A DNA stretch of 64,000 nt from JAAYJR01 sp964540755 (GCA_964540755.1 CAZIOB010000018.1:1-64000), one strand, 5' to 3'. Shown: positions 34,554 to 44,228, counted from the stretch's first letter. A program made the numbers and translations. The notes: generated by a model not told the origin, from the sequence alone.

Positions 34554-36092
34554 AAAAAGTACATAACAATAGTTATATTGGCGCTGGTACCCTTCCTCGT
34601 TAAAGCGCAGAATTTTACTGATGCATTGAGATTTTCATTTTCCAGTATTCAGGGAACTGCTCGTTCCGGCGGTATGGGTAATGCTTTCGGGGCATTGGGC
34701 GGGGATTTTACCTCTGTCAGCATCAATCCTGCCGGTCTGGGTATATACCGTAGTGGTGAACTGGTCTTAACTCCTACATTCGGACAGACCGGAATGGAAA
34801 CTGAATTTCACGGGAACAGCATGACAGACAGTAAATACAATGTTTCTTTTAATAACCTGAGTTATGTGGGTGACCTTAATCCGGGAAAAGCGGCAGAATC
34901 CGGATTATTAAATATTAATTTTGGCATTGGTTTCAACCGTCTTAACAATTTTAACAGTGTCGCAAGTGTAATGGCGCATAATGTAGAAAGTTCATTTTTG
35001 GATAATCTCATTGAAAATGCAAATGGGGAAGACCCGGCCCAGGGCTGGAGTGAGTTTTATGAAGGACTTGCATATTATGATGAAGAGGCAGGGAGCGGAG
35101 CAGACCTTATCTATCAGGAAGAAGGATTCTGGAGAAGTGATATCCAGATTAATCCTTTTGATGAAGATATTCAGAACTATGAGCATTCTCAAAGAAAATC
35201 CATTTCAAGGGAAGGATATATAAATGAATATTCCTTTGCTTTAGGCTTGAACTTTAATCATAAATTTTATGCGGGCGCTTCATTTGGTATCGTAGATCTT
35301 TTGTTTGAAGAATCATCAACTTTTGAAGAGTGGGATGCAGAGAATATTATTCCAAGATTCAATTCAATGTCGTTCGAGAGGTATCTTCGTACAAACGGAA
35401 CAGGCTATAACGGCAAGATCGGTATTATCTATAAGCCAATAAATGAACTTAGGTTAGGCGCTTCCCTTCATACACCTACCTTCTATAATTTGCATGAAAC
35501 TTTTGATACCTATATGTCTTCCAGTAATACCTTTGAGGATCTCGGTATGATTGAGGATGATGCCGCTTCACGTATAAATGACTATGATTATGACCTGGAA
35601 ACACCATTGCGGGCTACTTTCAGCGCTGGATATATATTTGCCGGGAAAGGACTGATAAGTGTTGATTATGAACTGGTTAATTATGGAACAGCAAGCTTGA
35701 GAAGAGGAGGCGACGGATATCAGTTCATGGATGAGAACAGCGACATAGCTGAATTATATAAAATGACAGGTAACCTGAGAGTAGGGGGTGAAGTGAAGGC
35801 TACTGACAATCTCAGCCTTCGCGCAGGATACGAATATTATCCTTCTCCTTATAATGAGGAAGCTTTTGGTGTTTCACAGCCTAATGCAAATTCAGATATT
35901 AATATTTACACTGCGGGACTGGGTTATAAAATAGGTGGATTCTTTTTTGATATTGCCTATAATTATGGAACGCAGACTACCAATAATTTCCTTTATGAGG
36001 CTCCGGTTACAAGTTATTATCCGGCTCCTGAGATGGCTTCTTTTAAATATGTTGAAAATAAAGTATTTTTCACCATAGGCTTTAAATTTTAA
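34551..36092 (+). CDS. Outer-membrane OmpP1/FadL-type transport protein
   Basis: 513 residues. Signal peptide to about residue 19 (PFLVKAQ). The N-terminal motif ARSGGMGNAFGALGGD with SVSINPAGLGIYR is the hallmark of the PorV/FadL-like family of Bacteroidetes. The rest alternates beta strands of a 14-strand barrel and ends in the aromatic terminal strand VFFTIGFKF. Probably takes up hydrophobic compounds or acts as an envelope scaffold; the substrate is unknown. Leader element B ends exactly at its ATG, and an intrinsic terminator follows at 36113-36147. Confidence 0.93.
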   Translation: MKKYITIVILALVPFLVKAQNFTDALRFSFSSIQGTARSGGMGNAFGALGGDFTSVSINPAGLGIYRSGELVLTPTFGQTGMETEFHGNSMTDSKYNVSFNNLSYVGDLNPGKAAESGLLNINFGIGFNRLNNFNSVASVMAHNVESSFLDNLIENANGEDPAQGWSEFYEGLAYYDEEAGSGADLIYQEEGFWRSDIQINPFDEDIQNYEHSQRKSISREGYINEYSFALGLNFNHKFYAGASFGIVDLLFEESSTFEEWDAENIIPRFNSMSFERYLRTNGTGYNGKIGIIYKPINELRLGASLHTPTFYNLHETFDTYMSSSNTFEDLGMIEDDAASRINDYDYDLETPLRATFSAGYIFAGKGLISVDYELVNYGTASLRRGGDGYQFMDENSDIAELYKMTGNLRVGGEVKATDNLSLRAGYEYYPSPYNEEAFGVSQPNANSDINIYTAGLGYKIGGFFFDIAYNYGTQTTNNFLYEAPVTSYYPAPEMASFKYVENKVFFTIGFKF

Positions 36093-36112
36093 TATTTTTG
36101 GTACCATATCAT

Positions 36113-36147
36113 AAAAAAATCCCGGGCATTTGCTCCGGGATTTTTTT
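36113..36147. terminator. Bidirectional intrinsic terminator
   Basis: AAAAAAATCCCGG (from 36113) pairs with CCGGGATTTTTTT (to 36147) around a short loop, giving about 14 pairs with an A-run on one side and a T-run on the other. It lies between the convergent porin gene (+) and M3 peptidase gene (-), so it can serve both. Confidence 0.9.
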
Positions 36148-36170
36148 AAATCTTTTCTGACAGGCAGGTT

Positions 36171-38288
36171 CTATTTTAAGCCTCTTTTTTTAAGAAGAGG
36201 TTCAATTGAAGGATCTTTCCCTCGGAATTTTCTATAGACTTCCATCCCCTCATCTGATCCGCATTTTGCAAGTAATTCCCTGAACTTTGCAGCATACCCG
36301 GGATTGAAAATGTCACCGGTCTCTTTGAAAGCATTAAATGCATCTGTATCGAGTACCGAAGCCCAATAGTAAACATAATAGCCGGCAGAATATCCTCCGG
36401 AGAAGATATGAGCAAAGTATGTACTTCGATACCTGGGAATAATTTCCGGGATAAGGCCTATTTTATCCATTGATTTTTTCTCAAATGCGAGAACATCTCC
36501 AATGTCAGCCTTTTCCGGTGTATGATAATCCATATCAAGTAATGAAGCAGCCAGATATTCTCCCATAAGAAAACCCTGATTGAATTTCAGGCTTTTTTGA
36601 AGCTTTTCAATAAGCTCATCGGGGATAGGGTCTCCTGTTTTGTAATGCCTTGCATAAACTTTCAATACCTCAGGTTCAGCTGCCCAGTTTTCCATTATCT
36701 GGGACGGCAGTTCAACAAAATCACGGGGAACATTACCGGCTGTACGGTCATACGGCCCGTCGGAGAATAGTCCATGCAAAGCATGGCCGAATTCATGGAA
36801 AAAGGTTGTCACTTCTTCAAAACTTATCAGGGCAGGCGTATCTCCTGCAGGCCGGGTAAAATTCATCACTATTGATCCTATAGTGGGTATCCTTTCTCCG
36901 TTGCGATAAGTAGCATCCCGGAAGCTTGTTGACCAGGCCCCTACCCTTTTACCGTCACGCGGATGAAAATCCATATACAGGACCCCCATATGGGAACGGT
37001 CAGCCTCCTGTACCTCATAGACTTCTGCTTCAGGGTGATATGAAGGAAGATCATCGCGTCTGATAAACTTTAATCCATATAATTGTTCGACTACATAAAA
37101 TATCCCTTTTTTGGCATTTTCCAGACTGAAATATTGTTTTACCTCCTCTTCGTCAATGTCAAATTGCTCTTTCCGTAATTTTTCAATGTAATACCACCAG
37201 TCCCATGACTGCAAATCGAAATTATCCCCTTCACGTTTAATAATTGCCTGCATCTTTTTAACATCCTGTTTAGCCATTTCTATGGAAGGATTCCACAACC
37301 TGAGCAGAAAATCGTAAACAGCTTCAGGGGTTTTAGCCATATTAACATCAATAATATATTCGGCATGGTTGTCAAAGCCAAGAAGTTTTGCCCGCTGGTC
37401 ACGCAACATGACCATCTGTTTTATTATATCCTTGTTATCAAATTCATCATCATTATTACACCGCATAAAGTATCCACGGTACAATTTTTCACGAAGATCA
37501 CGTTTTTCCGAAAATTGAAGGAAAGGTATCATGCTTGGTTTTGCAAGAGTGAAAACCCATTTGCCTTCTTCTCCAAAAGATTCGGCGTCTCCTGCTGCAC
37601 GCATGATAACATCATCAGGTAATCCTGCCAGGTCTTCTTTATTATCTATTACCAGTTTGAAATTTTTATTTGTCTCGGCAAGCAGATTTTCTCCAAATTT
37701 CAGGCTCAGCCTGGAAAGTTCCTCATTAATGGTGCGAAGCGTCTCCTGTTCTTCCTGCGGGAGATTGGCTCCATTGCGGACAAAATCCTGGTAGTATTTT
37801 GTTGTAACGCGAATTTGTTGATCATCAAGTCCCAGCTTATCCCGGTTTTCATATATCTCTTTTATTCTGCTGAAAAGTTTTGCATCTAAAGAAATATTAT
37901 CATGATGATTTGTAAGCATAGGAGATATTTCCCGGGCTATAGATTGCATGCTGTCGTTGGTATTGGCTGAATTAAGCGGGTAGAAAACACCCGTGACCTT
38001 ATCCAGCAATTCACCTGACTTATCAAGTGCAAGTATAGTGTTTTCAAAAGTCGGAGCAGCCTTATTGCCTGTAATTTTGTCTATTTCACTCTGATGCTGC
38101 TCAATCCCTTCCCTGACCGCAGGGACATAATGCTCTTCTTTAATATCACTAAATGGAGGGACGCCAAAAGTTGTATTCCATTCATTAAAAAACGGATTTT
38201 CCATATTCTTTTCAGATTCTTTTTTATTGTTCTGGCATGAAAATAGGGTAAATCCGGTAATAATTGCAATCAAAATTAATCTTTTCAT
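36171..38288 (-). CDS. M3-family metallopeptidase lipoprotein (Dcp/oligopeptidase-like)
   Basis: 705 residues from ATG at 38286-38288, giving MKRLILIAIITGFTLFSC with a lipobox Cys. A longer frame only translates the leader element (MRVPYYTF...) and is rejected. Zinc motif H498-E-F-G-H502 lies within TTFFHEFGHALHG, with a third-ligand Glu region ELPSQIMENWAAEP downstream, exactly as in peptidyl-dipeptidase Dcp/oligopeptidase A. Length fits. It cleaves short peptides, here probably in the periplasm or at the outer membrane because of the lipid anchor. Leader element C precedes it, with hairpin 2 covering the start codon. Confidence 0.95.
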   Translation of the reverse strand: MKRLILIAIITGFTLFSCQNNKKESEKNMENPFFNEWNTTFGVPPFSDIKEEHYVPAVREGIEQHQSEIDKITGNKAAPTFENTILALDKSGELLDKVTGVFYPLNSANTNDSMQSIAREISPMLTNHHDNISLDAKLFSRIKEIYENRDKLGLDDQQIRVTTKYYQDFVRNGANLPQEEQETLRTINEELSRLSLKFGENLLAETNKNFKLVIDNKEDLAGLPDDVIMRAAGDAESFGEEGKWVFTLAKPSMIPFLQFSEKRDLREKLYRGYFMRCNNDDEFDNKDIIKQMVMLRDQRAKLLGFDNHAEYIIDVNMAKTPEAVYDFLLRLWNPSIEMAKQDVKKMQAIIKREGDNFDLQSWDWWYYIEKLRKEQFDIDEEEVKQYFSLENAKKGIFYVVEQLYGLKFIRRDDLPSYHPEAEVYEVQEADRSHMGVLYMDFHPRDGKRVGAWSTSFRDATYRNGERIPTIGSIVMNFTRPAGDTPALISFEEVTTFFHEFGHALHGLFSDGPYDRTAGNVPRDFVELPSQIMENWAAEPEVLKVYARHYKTGDPIPDELIEKLQKSLKFNQGFLMGEYLAASLLDMDYHTPEKADIGDVLAFEKKSMDKIGLIPEIIPRYRSTYFAHIFSGGYSAGYYVYYWASVLDTDAFNAFKETGDIFNPGYAAKFRELLAKCGSDEGMEVYRKFRGKDPSIEPLLKKRGLK

Positions 38289-38386
38289 ACTATTAAAATT
38301 AATATTTTTAAAGGTATAGTATGGAACTCGCATGTATTTTAATAATCACCCTGGGTGTAAATATTTTTTACATGCTCGTTTCATAT
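38286..38386 (-). promoter_or_regulatory. Leader element copy C, ends at the start codon
   Basis: Minus-strand copy, 96 bases before the ATG. CGAG/CGAG core 48 bases apart; the inner stem is extended to GCATGTA/TACATGC, and the loop itself holds CACCCAGGGTG, a perfect small palindrome. Hairpin 2 CATACTAT/ATAGTATG is perfect and includes the start codon. A TAnnTTTG box on the same strand (TAATTTTG, 38447-38454) lies about 60 bases upstream. Confidence 0.75.
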
Positions 38387-38505
38387 ATTTTAAACTTATA
38401 ATTATTTACTAAACAAAGTTTGTCCTTTTTTTCTCTAAAACGGGATCAAAATTAACTATTTCCTGTTTATTATTATATGATTATTATTAGTAATTTAAAA
38501 ATCCT

Positions 38506-38513
38506 TACTTTTG
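38506..38513 (+). promoter_or_regulatory. -7 box TACTTTTG upstream of pheT
   Basis: Exact TAnnTTTG match 31 bases before the pheT ATG, in the 256-base divergent gap shared with the M3 peptidase leader. Confidence 0.5.
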
Positions 38514-38544
38514 TCAAATTCATATTTAAAACGATTCGTTAAAA

Positions 38545-40995
38545 ATGAAGATATCTTATTCATGGTTAAAAGATTATATTCAGTTAGACCATTCACCGGA
38601 AGAAATTTGTGAAATACTTACTAACATCGGACTGGAAGTTGCCGGAATGGAAGAAGTGGAAAGTGTGCGGGGGGGAATGAACGGATTGGTTGTTGGCAAG
38701 GTACTAACCTGTGAAAAACATCCGAATTCCGATCACCTGAGTAAAACGACCGTTGACATTGGCATAAATATGCCCTTGCCGATTATTTGTGGTGCTCCTA
38801 ATGTTGCTGCGGGACAAAAAGTTGTTGTGGCTCCTGTGGGCACAACTCTTTATACAGGCGGTAAAGAATTTGTTCTGAATAAGATAAAAATAAGGGGCGA
38901 GGTATCTGAAGGTATGATATGTGCTGAAGACGAAATAGGCATTGGCGATGATCATGAAGGAATAGTCGTGCTTCCTGATTCAGCTGAAACAGGGTCACCA
39001 GCCAGAAATTATTTTGATGTTGATACTGATCAGGTTATTGAGATTGACCTTACACCAAACCGTATCGACGGGGCTTCACATATTGGTGTGGCAAGGGATC
39101 TGGCAGCATATCTGAATCAGATAAAACCTGTTGAATATTTCCGGCCTTCTACAGATCATTTCAATGTTGAAAATAATGATCTCTATATAAAGGTTGAAAT
39201 AATTGATCCTGAAAAATGTTTCAGATATGCCGGTGTTTCTGTTTCAGGCATTGAAGTTAAAGAATCGCCCGGATGGTTGAAAAAAAGGCTGAAGGCTATA
39301 GGTCTTACACCAATTAATAATCTGGTTGACATTACAAATTATGTTCTTTTTGAAACCGGGCAGCCGCTCCATGCTTTTGACGCTGATGAGATAAGCGGTT
39401 TAAAAATAATTGCTAGGACAATGTCGGCCGGGACAAAATTTATTACCCTTGACGGCCAGGAACGTGAACTTGACGAAAGTGATCTTATGATTTGTGATAC
39501 TAAAGGACCAATGGCGATAGCCGGGGTATTCGGGGGAATCAAGTCGGGAATAAAAGATTCCACAAAGAATGTATTTATAGAAAGCGCCTGGTTTAATCCT
39601 GTTTCTATCAGAAAAACAGCTCGCCGCCATGGTCTGAACACTGATGCATCTTTCCGCTTTGAACGAGGTACTGATCCCAATGGTGTAATATATGCCCTGA
39701 AAAGGGCCGCATTATTGATCAGGGAATTGGCAGGAGGAACCATTTCGTCTGAAATAGTTGATGTTTATCCTCGTCCCGCTGCAGATCATAAAGTAAAGGT
39801 TTCTTATGGGAATATTGTAAGACTGACAGGGAAAGAGCTTGGAAAGGAGACTATTAAGAATATACTTAATTCATTGGAAATCAAAATCGATGATGAAGAT
39901 GATAAGGGACTGTCATTATCAGTTCCTCCCTATCGCGTTGATGTGACAAGAGAGGCTGATGTCATAGAAGAGATACTTAGAATATATGGTTATAATAACG
40001 TTGAAACACCTGAACAGATAAGGGCTTCCCTGCAATATTTTGAGCACCCTGACCGGGATGAGCTCCGGAATTTAGTGGCTGATATGCTTACATCTCTGGG
40101 TTTCAACGAAATCTGGTCCAATTCCCTTACCATGGCCTCCTATTATGATGACCTTAAAAATTACAGTAATGAGAATACGGTTAAAATGTTGAATCCTCTG
40201 AGCGCTGATCTTAACGGGATGCGCCAGACACTGCTTTTCGGCGGACTGGAATGTATAATATACAATATTAACCGTCAGAATAAGGACCTTAAACTATATG
40301 AATTCGGTAACTGCTATTTTAAAAAAGGAACTCTTAAGAGAGAAGACCCGGCAGGTAATTATAAGGAGGAGGAGCATTTAGGCATTTTTCTGACAGGCAA
40401 TAAGGAGCCTGAAAACTGGAGCGGCAAGCAGGGGAAGACATCATTTTTCCAGATAAAGGCAATAGCTGAGAATATTCTTAAAAGGGTTGGTTTTCATGTA
40501 GAAAGTATAAATATAACTGAATCTGAGAATGAGTTATTGAGCGAGGGATTAACATATTATTTAAATAATAAACTCTTGCTTGATCTCGGAATTGTTTCTT
40601 ATCTTTATAAAGATAAATTTGAAATTGAAGAACCAGTTTATTTTGCAGATTTCAACTGGGAGAATATTTTTACGGAACAGAAAAAGAATTCAGTAACATT
40701 TGAGCAACTTCCAAAATTTCCTAACGTACGCAGGGACTTGGCGCTTCTGATAGATAAGGAAATTAAATTCAGGCAGATTAAAGATCTGGCATTTAAAATT
40801 GAGAGGAAAATACTCAGGGAAGTCGGACTTTTCGATGTCTATGAAGGCAAGAGGGTACCTGATGGTAAAAAGTCTTATGCGGTAAGCTTTATTTTAAGAG
40901 ATGATAAGAGTACACTGAAGGATAAACAGATTGAAAAAACAATGAATAAACTTTTTACTGCTTTCAAACGTGAACTGGGAGCACAATTGCGTTAA
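38545..40995 (+). CDS. pheT: Phenylalanyl-tRNA synthetase beta subunit
   Basis: 816 residues, normal for the family. An N-terminal tRNA-binding (EMAP-like) domain covers about 40-150 (KVLTCEKHPNSDHLSKTTVDIG, ICGAPNVAAGQ). A B3/4 domain spans about 210-390 (LVDITNYVLFETGQPLHAFD), a B5 domain about 405-475, a catalytic-like domain about 490-690, and a C-terminal FDX-ACB anticodon domain about 722-815 (PKFPNVRRDLALLID). With PheS (not in this window) it charges tRNA-Phe. It is monocistronic here; a UspA-like gene follows after 85 bases. Confidence 0.98.
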   Translation: MKISYSWLKDYIQLDHSPEEICEILTNIGLEVAGMEEVESVRGGMNGLVVGKVLTCEKHPNSDHLSKTTVDIGINMPLPIICGAPNVAAGQKVVVAPVGTTLYTGGKEFVLNKIKIRGEVSEGMICAEDEIGIGDDHEGIVVLPDSAETGSPARNYFDVDTDQVIEIDLTPNRIDGASHIGVARDLAAYLNQIKPVEYFRPSTDHFNVENNDLYIKVEIIDPEKCFRYAGVSVSGIEVKESPGWLKKRLKAIGLTPINNLVDITNYVLFETGQPLHAFDADEISGLKIIARTMSAGTKFITLDGQERELDESDLMICDTKGPMAIAGVFGGIKSGIKDSTKNVFIESAWFNPVSIRKTARRHGLNTDASFRFERGTDPNGVIYALKRAALLIRELAGGTISSEIVDVYPRPAADHKVKVSYGNIVRLTGKELGKETIKNILNSLEIKIDDEDDKGLSLSVPPYRVDVTREADVIEEILRIYGYNNVETPEQIRASLQYFEHPDRDELRNLVADMLTSLGFNEIWSNSLTMASYYDDLKNYSNENTVKMLNPLSADLNGMRQTLLFGGLECIIYNINRQNKDLKLYEFGNCYFKKGTLKREDPAGNYKEEEHLGIFLTGNKEPENWSGKQGKTSFFQIKAIAENILKRVGFHVESINITESENELLSEGLTYYLNNKLLLDLGIVSYLYKDKFEIEEPVYFADFNWENIFTEQKKNSVTFEQLPKFPNVRRDLALLIDKEIKFRQIKDLAFKIERKILREVGLFDVYEGKRVPDGKKSYAVSFILRDDKSTLKDKQIEKTMNKLFTAFKRELGAQLR

Positions 40996-41080
40996 TATCT
41001 GACTAAACGGGGTAAACAAGTATCCCGGGCTTTTCGTATATAATACAGGGTAACGATTTTGAACAACTATTTATAATGTA

Positions 41081-41944
41081 ATGTACAGATCTAATAATAT
41101 ATTGGCGCTTATTCCTCCCGACGACGAAGGAAAGAAAATATTGAATCATGCGCTATTCTTCCGGGAGAGTCTGGGCATGCGTATATTTATTTTTAATATT
41201 ATCGAAAAACCTTCATTTTTCAGAAAATTATTTCAACCGGAAAAGATTTCCCTTGAAAAGAAAGAAGAGCTAAGCATCCTGCATAATTTTGTTGAGAAAA
41301 ACGCTGGCGCAGACGCTTGCAAAGATATTGCCCTCAGGGTACAAACAGGGAAGCTACTTAAGATTCTTATTTCGCAGTCAAAAATTGGCGGATATGAATT
41401 TATGATTATTGATAAAAGCAAGGATCGCGGATCATTGACCAGGGATGAAATTGATAAGATCATAAGCCGTTCCTATTGTCCTGTAATGACCGTCAACAAA
41501 AATTACCCTGTAAAGGAAATAAAAAAGATCATTATTCCTGTTGATATATCGCAGGCTACCAAAAAGAAATTACTCTGGGCGACATATTTTGCCAAAAAAT
41601 TCAATGCAAAAATCCGTATAGTATCTGCCTTAAATATTAATTTATCCCCCGGAAGAAGTCTTGCCTGGAGAAATGCAGAGGAACTTAAATATATGTTACA
41701 TCAGCGTAATGTTGACTGTGATGTTGAGATACTGAAAACCAAAAGCAAAGAAAAACATAAAGTAATACATGAGTATATTGCAAAAGAAGACCCCGGGCTT
41801 GTTATTATAAGAACCCACCAGGAATCAAATATGTCAGGCACTCAAATAGGTAAATTTGTCTCAGAAATTATACACGAATGCAATATTCCTGTATTCACAG
41901 TTAACCGTTTTTTGTATCCTATGCCGGTTGATTTTGAATATTAG
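41081..41944 (+). CDS. Tandem-domain universal stress protein (UspA family)
   Basis: 287 residues with two Usp domains (about 1-142 and 146-280). Each has the alternating strand/helix pattern, with SYCPVMTVN closing the first and CNIPVFTVN closing the second. The second domain opens with IKKIIIPVDISQATKKKLL, but the ATP-binding G-x2-G-x9-G-S motif is not clearly preserved, so it may not bind ATP. Usp proteins accompany stress or growth arrest; the exact role is unknown. Confidence 0.88.
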   Translation: MYRSNNILALIPPDDEGKKILNHALFFRESLGMRIFIFNIIEKPSFFRKLFQPEKISLEKKEELSILHNFVEKNAGADACKDIALRVQTGKLLKILISQSKIGGYEFMIIDKSKDRGSLTRDEIDKIISRSYCPVMTVNKNYPVKEIKKIIIPVDISQATKKKLLWATYFAKKFNAKIRIVSALNINLSPGRSLAWRNAEELKYMLHQRNVDCDVEILKTKSKEKHKVIHEYIAKEDPGLVIIRTHQESNMSGTQIGKFVSEIIHECNIPVFTVNRFLYPMPVDFEY

Positions 41945-41989
41945 CAGTTTGGGTCTGACGTATATAATAAAGATATGAAGCTGTTGTCT

Positions 41990-42517
41990 CTAATTTTCAG
42001 ATACGTTCAGCGGAAAGACTTTATAAACTTCCACTTCCATTAGAAGAGTCTTAAAACCTCCTACGCTATAAGAGCCATACTGACCGAAAGCAAGCTGTGA
42101 AGGCATTATCAGTAAAGCTTTTGTCCCTCTCTTCATATAAGTAAGGGCTTCATGAAGGCCCAGTAATTCATTGACGTCGGACGCAGAAGAGCTTAACTGT
42201 GTCGGGGGTTGGACAATCACCTGGAGAGGTTCATAATCGCTGCTGGCAACAAGATTACTGTCGAGTGTCATTAATTCATAAAATATCTGAACCTTATCCC
42301 CAATATTTATTGAATCACCTGTGCCTTCCTCCAGTTCTATATAAAAAAGGCCCGACGCAGTAGGATCTTCATCCGGGAAATTATTACTTATATATTCATC
42401 CAGTTCTTGTAATTCCCTCTCCCGTTGTTTTTCAAGGTCATTATCTTTACATGAAAAAAACAGAACAGCAACAATTGCTGATATCAAAATTGTTATATTA
42501 GCTTTCAAAGGTATCAT
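41990..42517 (-). CDS. FKBP-type peptidyl-prolyl isomerase lipoprotein
   Basis: 175 residues. Signal peptide MIPLKANITILISAIVAV with lipobox LFFSC (Cys23). An FKBP domain occupies about 65-172: GDSINIGDKVQIFYELMTLD, the GLHEALTYMKRGTKALLIMP helix-strand motif, SQLAFGQYGS and a terminal TLLMEVEVYKV strand. It would assist folding of exported proteins in the periplasm. The start codon lies inside a partial copy (D) of the leader element: MIPLK is encoded by the element's 3' half. Confidence 0.93.
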   Translation of the reverse strand: MIPLKANITILISAIVAVLFFSCKDNDLEKQRERELQELDEYISNNFPDEDPTASGLFYIELEEGTGDSINIGDKVQIFYELMTLDSNLVASSDYEPLQVIVQPPTQLSSSASDVNELLGLHEALTYMKRGTKALLIMPSQLAFGQYGSYSVGGFKTLLMEVEVYKVFPLNVSEN

Positions 42518-42582
42518 ATGTAACTCGTATTTGTATTAATTATATTTCTAAGTGATTTTTTAATCATGTTCGTTTTATAAAA
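42503..42582 (-). promoter_or_regulatory. Leader element copy D (partial), supplies the start codon
   Basis: Diverged copy between the DHH phosphoesterase and FKBP genes. Left arm AAAACGAACAT, right arm ACGAGTTACATATG. The 25 bases 42503-42527 match copy F (59947-59971) at 24 positions. The FKBP start codon is the ATG of CATATG in the right arm. Hairpin 2 is not conserved. Confidence 0.5.
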
Positions 42583-42583
42583 A

Positions 42584-43618
42584 TTAATTATTTGTTTCCA
42601 ATAACAGATGTTTGTAATCCTCTAAAAGTTGCCTGAACTTTTTAACTGTTTCATCCATTGTCAGCCCCGACTCCCCTCCTGCTGCATTTTTATGTCCTCC
42701 CCCGTTAAAATTATCACTTGAGAATTTATTAACAGGAAAATTCCCTTTTGACCGGAAAGAGGCTTTTATAATATTTTTCTTTTCAATAAATAATGCACTG
42801 AAAATAATGTTATTCACGAATAAAGGATAATTGACGAAACCTTCTGTATCTCCCGGTTTAAAATTATATTCTTTAAGCTCGTCCCTCGTAATATAAATAA
42901 CTCCCGTACGATATTCAGGATAAATTATCATTTTTTTATTCAGGCAGTATCCCAACAATTTCATACGGTCTTCAGAGAAATTGTGATATACTTCTGATTG
43001 TATCTTTTCCACATCAATTCCGTGAGTCATGAGACTGGCAAGAACCATGAATACATTAGGATCTGATATACCGTAGCTGAAAGAACCTGTATCGGTCATA
43101 ATACCGGTGTAAAAAGCCTCTGCAGCTGCTTTATTTATTAATTTGTCAAGGCCGGACTCCCTTAAAAAGCCGAATACCAGTTCGGCAGTAGAGCTGTAAC
43201 TGGTTTCAGAAATTAGATAATCAGCAAAATCAACCGGATTGGGATGATGATCAATCACAACCTTCTTATTGGAAAAATTAATAATTTGTTTGCCTAAATT
43301 CCCGGCTCGTGACGGATCATTGAAGTCAAGGCAAATTAACAGGTCTGCCTTGTCTATTATATTTTTTATCCTTCTTTTATATTTTTTGTGATCAAGTATC
43401 TTTATATCTGACATAAACCATTTAAGAAAGGACGGGTAATTATTTGGAGAGACAATATTTGTCTCATGGCCTGCAGCATTAAGTACCTCTGCCAGCCCTA
43501 TTGCAGATCCGATGGCATCTCCGTCCGGATTTTCATGCGTAACTATTACTATGGATTTTTTACCTTCCTTCAGTAAATTATCCAAAGATGTAATATTCTC
43601 ATTTTCAATATTTTTCAA
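42584..43618 (-). CDS. nrnA: DHH-family phosphoesterase (NrnA-type nanoRNase/pAp phosphatase)
   Basis: 344 residues. DHH domain motifs: VTHENPDGDAIGSAIGLAE (about 25-43), CLDFNDPSR, VIDHHPNPVDFAD with the name-giving DHH, and GIMTDTGSF. A C-terminal DHHA1 domain with FNGGGHKNAAGGES (about 310-322) binds substrate. This layout is that of NrnA, which degrades 2-5-nt RNA and dephosphorylates pAp. The only start before the conserved domain is TTG at 43616-43618. The FKBP lipoprotein gene follows after the partial leader element D. Confidence 0.93.
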   Translation of the reverse strand: MKNIENENITSLDNLLKEGKKSIVIVTHENPDGDAIGSAIGLAEVLNAAGHETNIVSPNNYPSFLKWFMSDIKILDHKKYKRRIKNIIDKADLLICLDFNDPSRAGNLGKQIINFSNKKVVIDHHPNPVDFADYLISETSYSSTAELVFGFLRESGLDKLINKAAAEAFYTGIMTDTGSFSYGISDPNVFMVLASLMTHGIDVEKIQSEVYHNFSEDRMKLLGYCLNKKMIIYPEYRTGVIYITRDELKEYNFKPGDTEGFVNYPLFVNNIIFSALFIEKKNIIKASFRSKGNFPVNKFSSDNFNGGGHKNAAGGESGLTMDETVKKFRQLLEDYKHLLLETNN

Positions 43619-43720
43619 AATACTTTAGATTTAAACTGACAAATATAAGAAATCTCCGACTTGAGCAAAGGGTAATTTATTCAAATTTTGTTAATATTGC
43701 TGCATATAAAATTATTTATA

Positions 43721-44140
43721 ATGGCCGGTAATAAGACTTTAACAATAATTAAACCGACAGCTTTTAAAAATAATCATTCAGGGGCAATCTTAAAAATGAT
43801 AAATGAAGCAGGTTTTATCATAAAAGCAATGAAACTGCTGCATATGACATCAGGACAAGCAGCTTCATTTTATGCAGTTCATAAGGGCAAACCTTTTTAT
43901 GAATCGCTGGTGGAATTTATGAGCTCAGGCCCTGTGATTGTCGCAATACTGGAAAAAGATAATGCAGTTGAAGAATACCGGGCTCTTATCGGTGCAACAG
44001 ATCCGTCAAATGCTGCTGAGGGCACGGTCAGGAATCTTTTTGGCACAAGCCTTCAGCAAAATGCTGTTCATGGATCAGACAGTGATGACAATGCTGTTGT
44101 TGAATCTGATTTTTTCTTTTCCGTCCTGGAGAGATTCTGA
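43721..44140 (+). CDS. ndk: Nucleoside diphosphate kinase
   Basis: 139 residues from ATG at 43721-43723; an upstream TTG extension lacks family similarity. Motifs: LTIIKPTAFKNNHSGAIL at the N-terminus, LIGATDPSNAAEGTVRNLFG, and NAVHGSDSDDNAVVES with catalytic His117. Transfers the gamma phosphate from NTPs to NDPs via a phosphohistidine. Length is typical. Confidence 0.97.
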   Translation: MAGNKTLTIIKPTAFKNNHSGAILKMINEAGFIIKAMKLLHMTSGQAASFYAVHKGKPFYESLVEFMSSGPVIVAILEKDNAVEEYRALIGATDPSNAAEGTVRNLFGTSLQQNAVHGSDSDDNAVVESDFFFSVLERF

Positions 44141-44147
44141 TAATAGA

Positions 44148-44228
44148 AATCCCGGTAAAAGTTGATTTTTCAATACTGCAGGCAGTCAGTGTAAGTAAGT
44201 TCACTTATACTGTTGAATATTCGGGATT
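44148..44228. repeat. Nested inverted repeats between ndk and the recF operon
   Basis: In the 147-base convergent gap, AATCCCG (44148-44154) pairs with CGGGATT (44222-44228). Inside it TTCAA pairs with TTGAA, and innermost AGTGTAAGT pairs with ACTTATACT around 6 bases. It is a candidate transcription stop or RNA-stabilising structure, without a clear T-run. The words TACTGCAGGCAG and TATTGCAGGCAG also recur as a near-direct repeat. Confidence 0.5.

Noticed and set aside
38289..38333. N-terminal extension MRVPYYTF... of the M3 peptidase
   Set aside because: It is a translation of leader element C, and the downstream ATG gives a perfect lipoprotein signal peptide.
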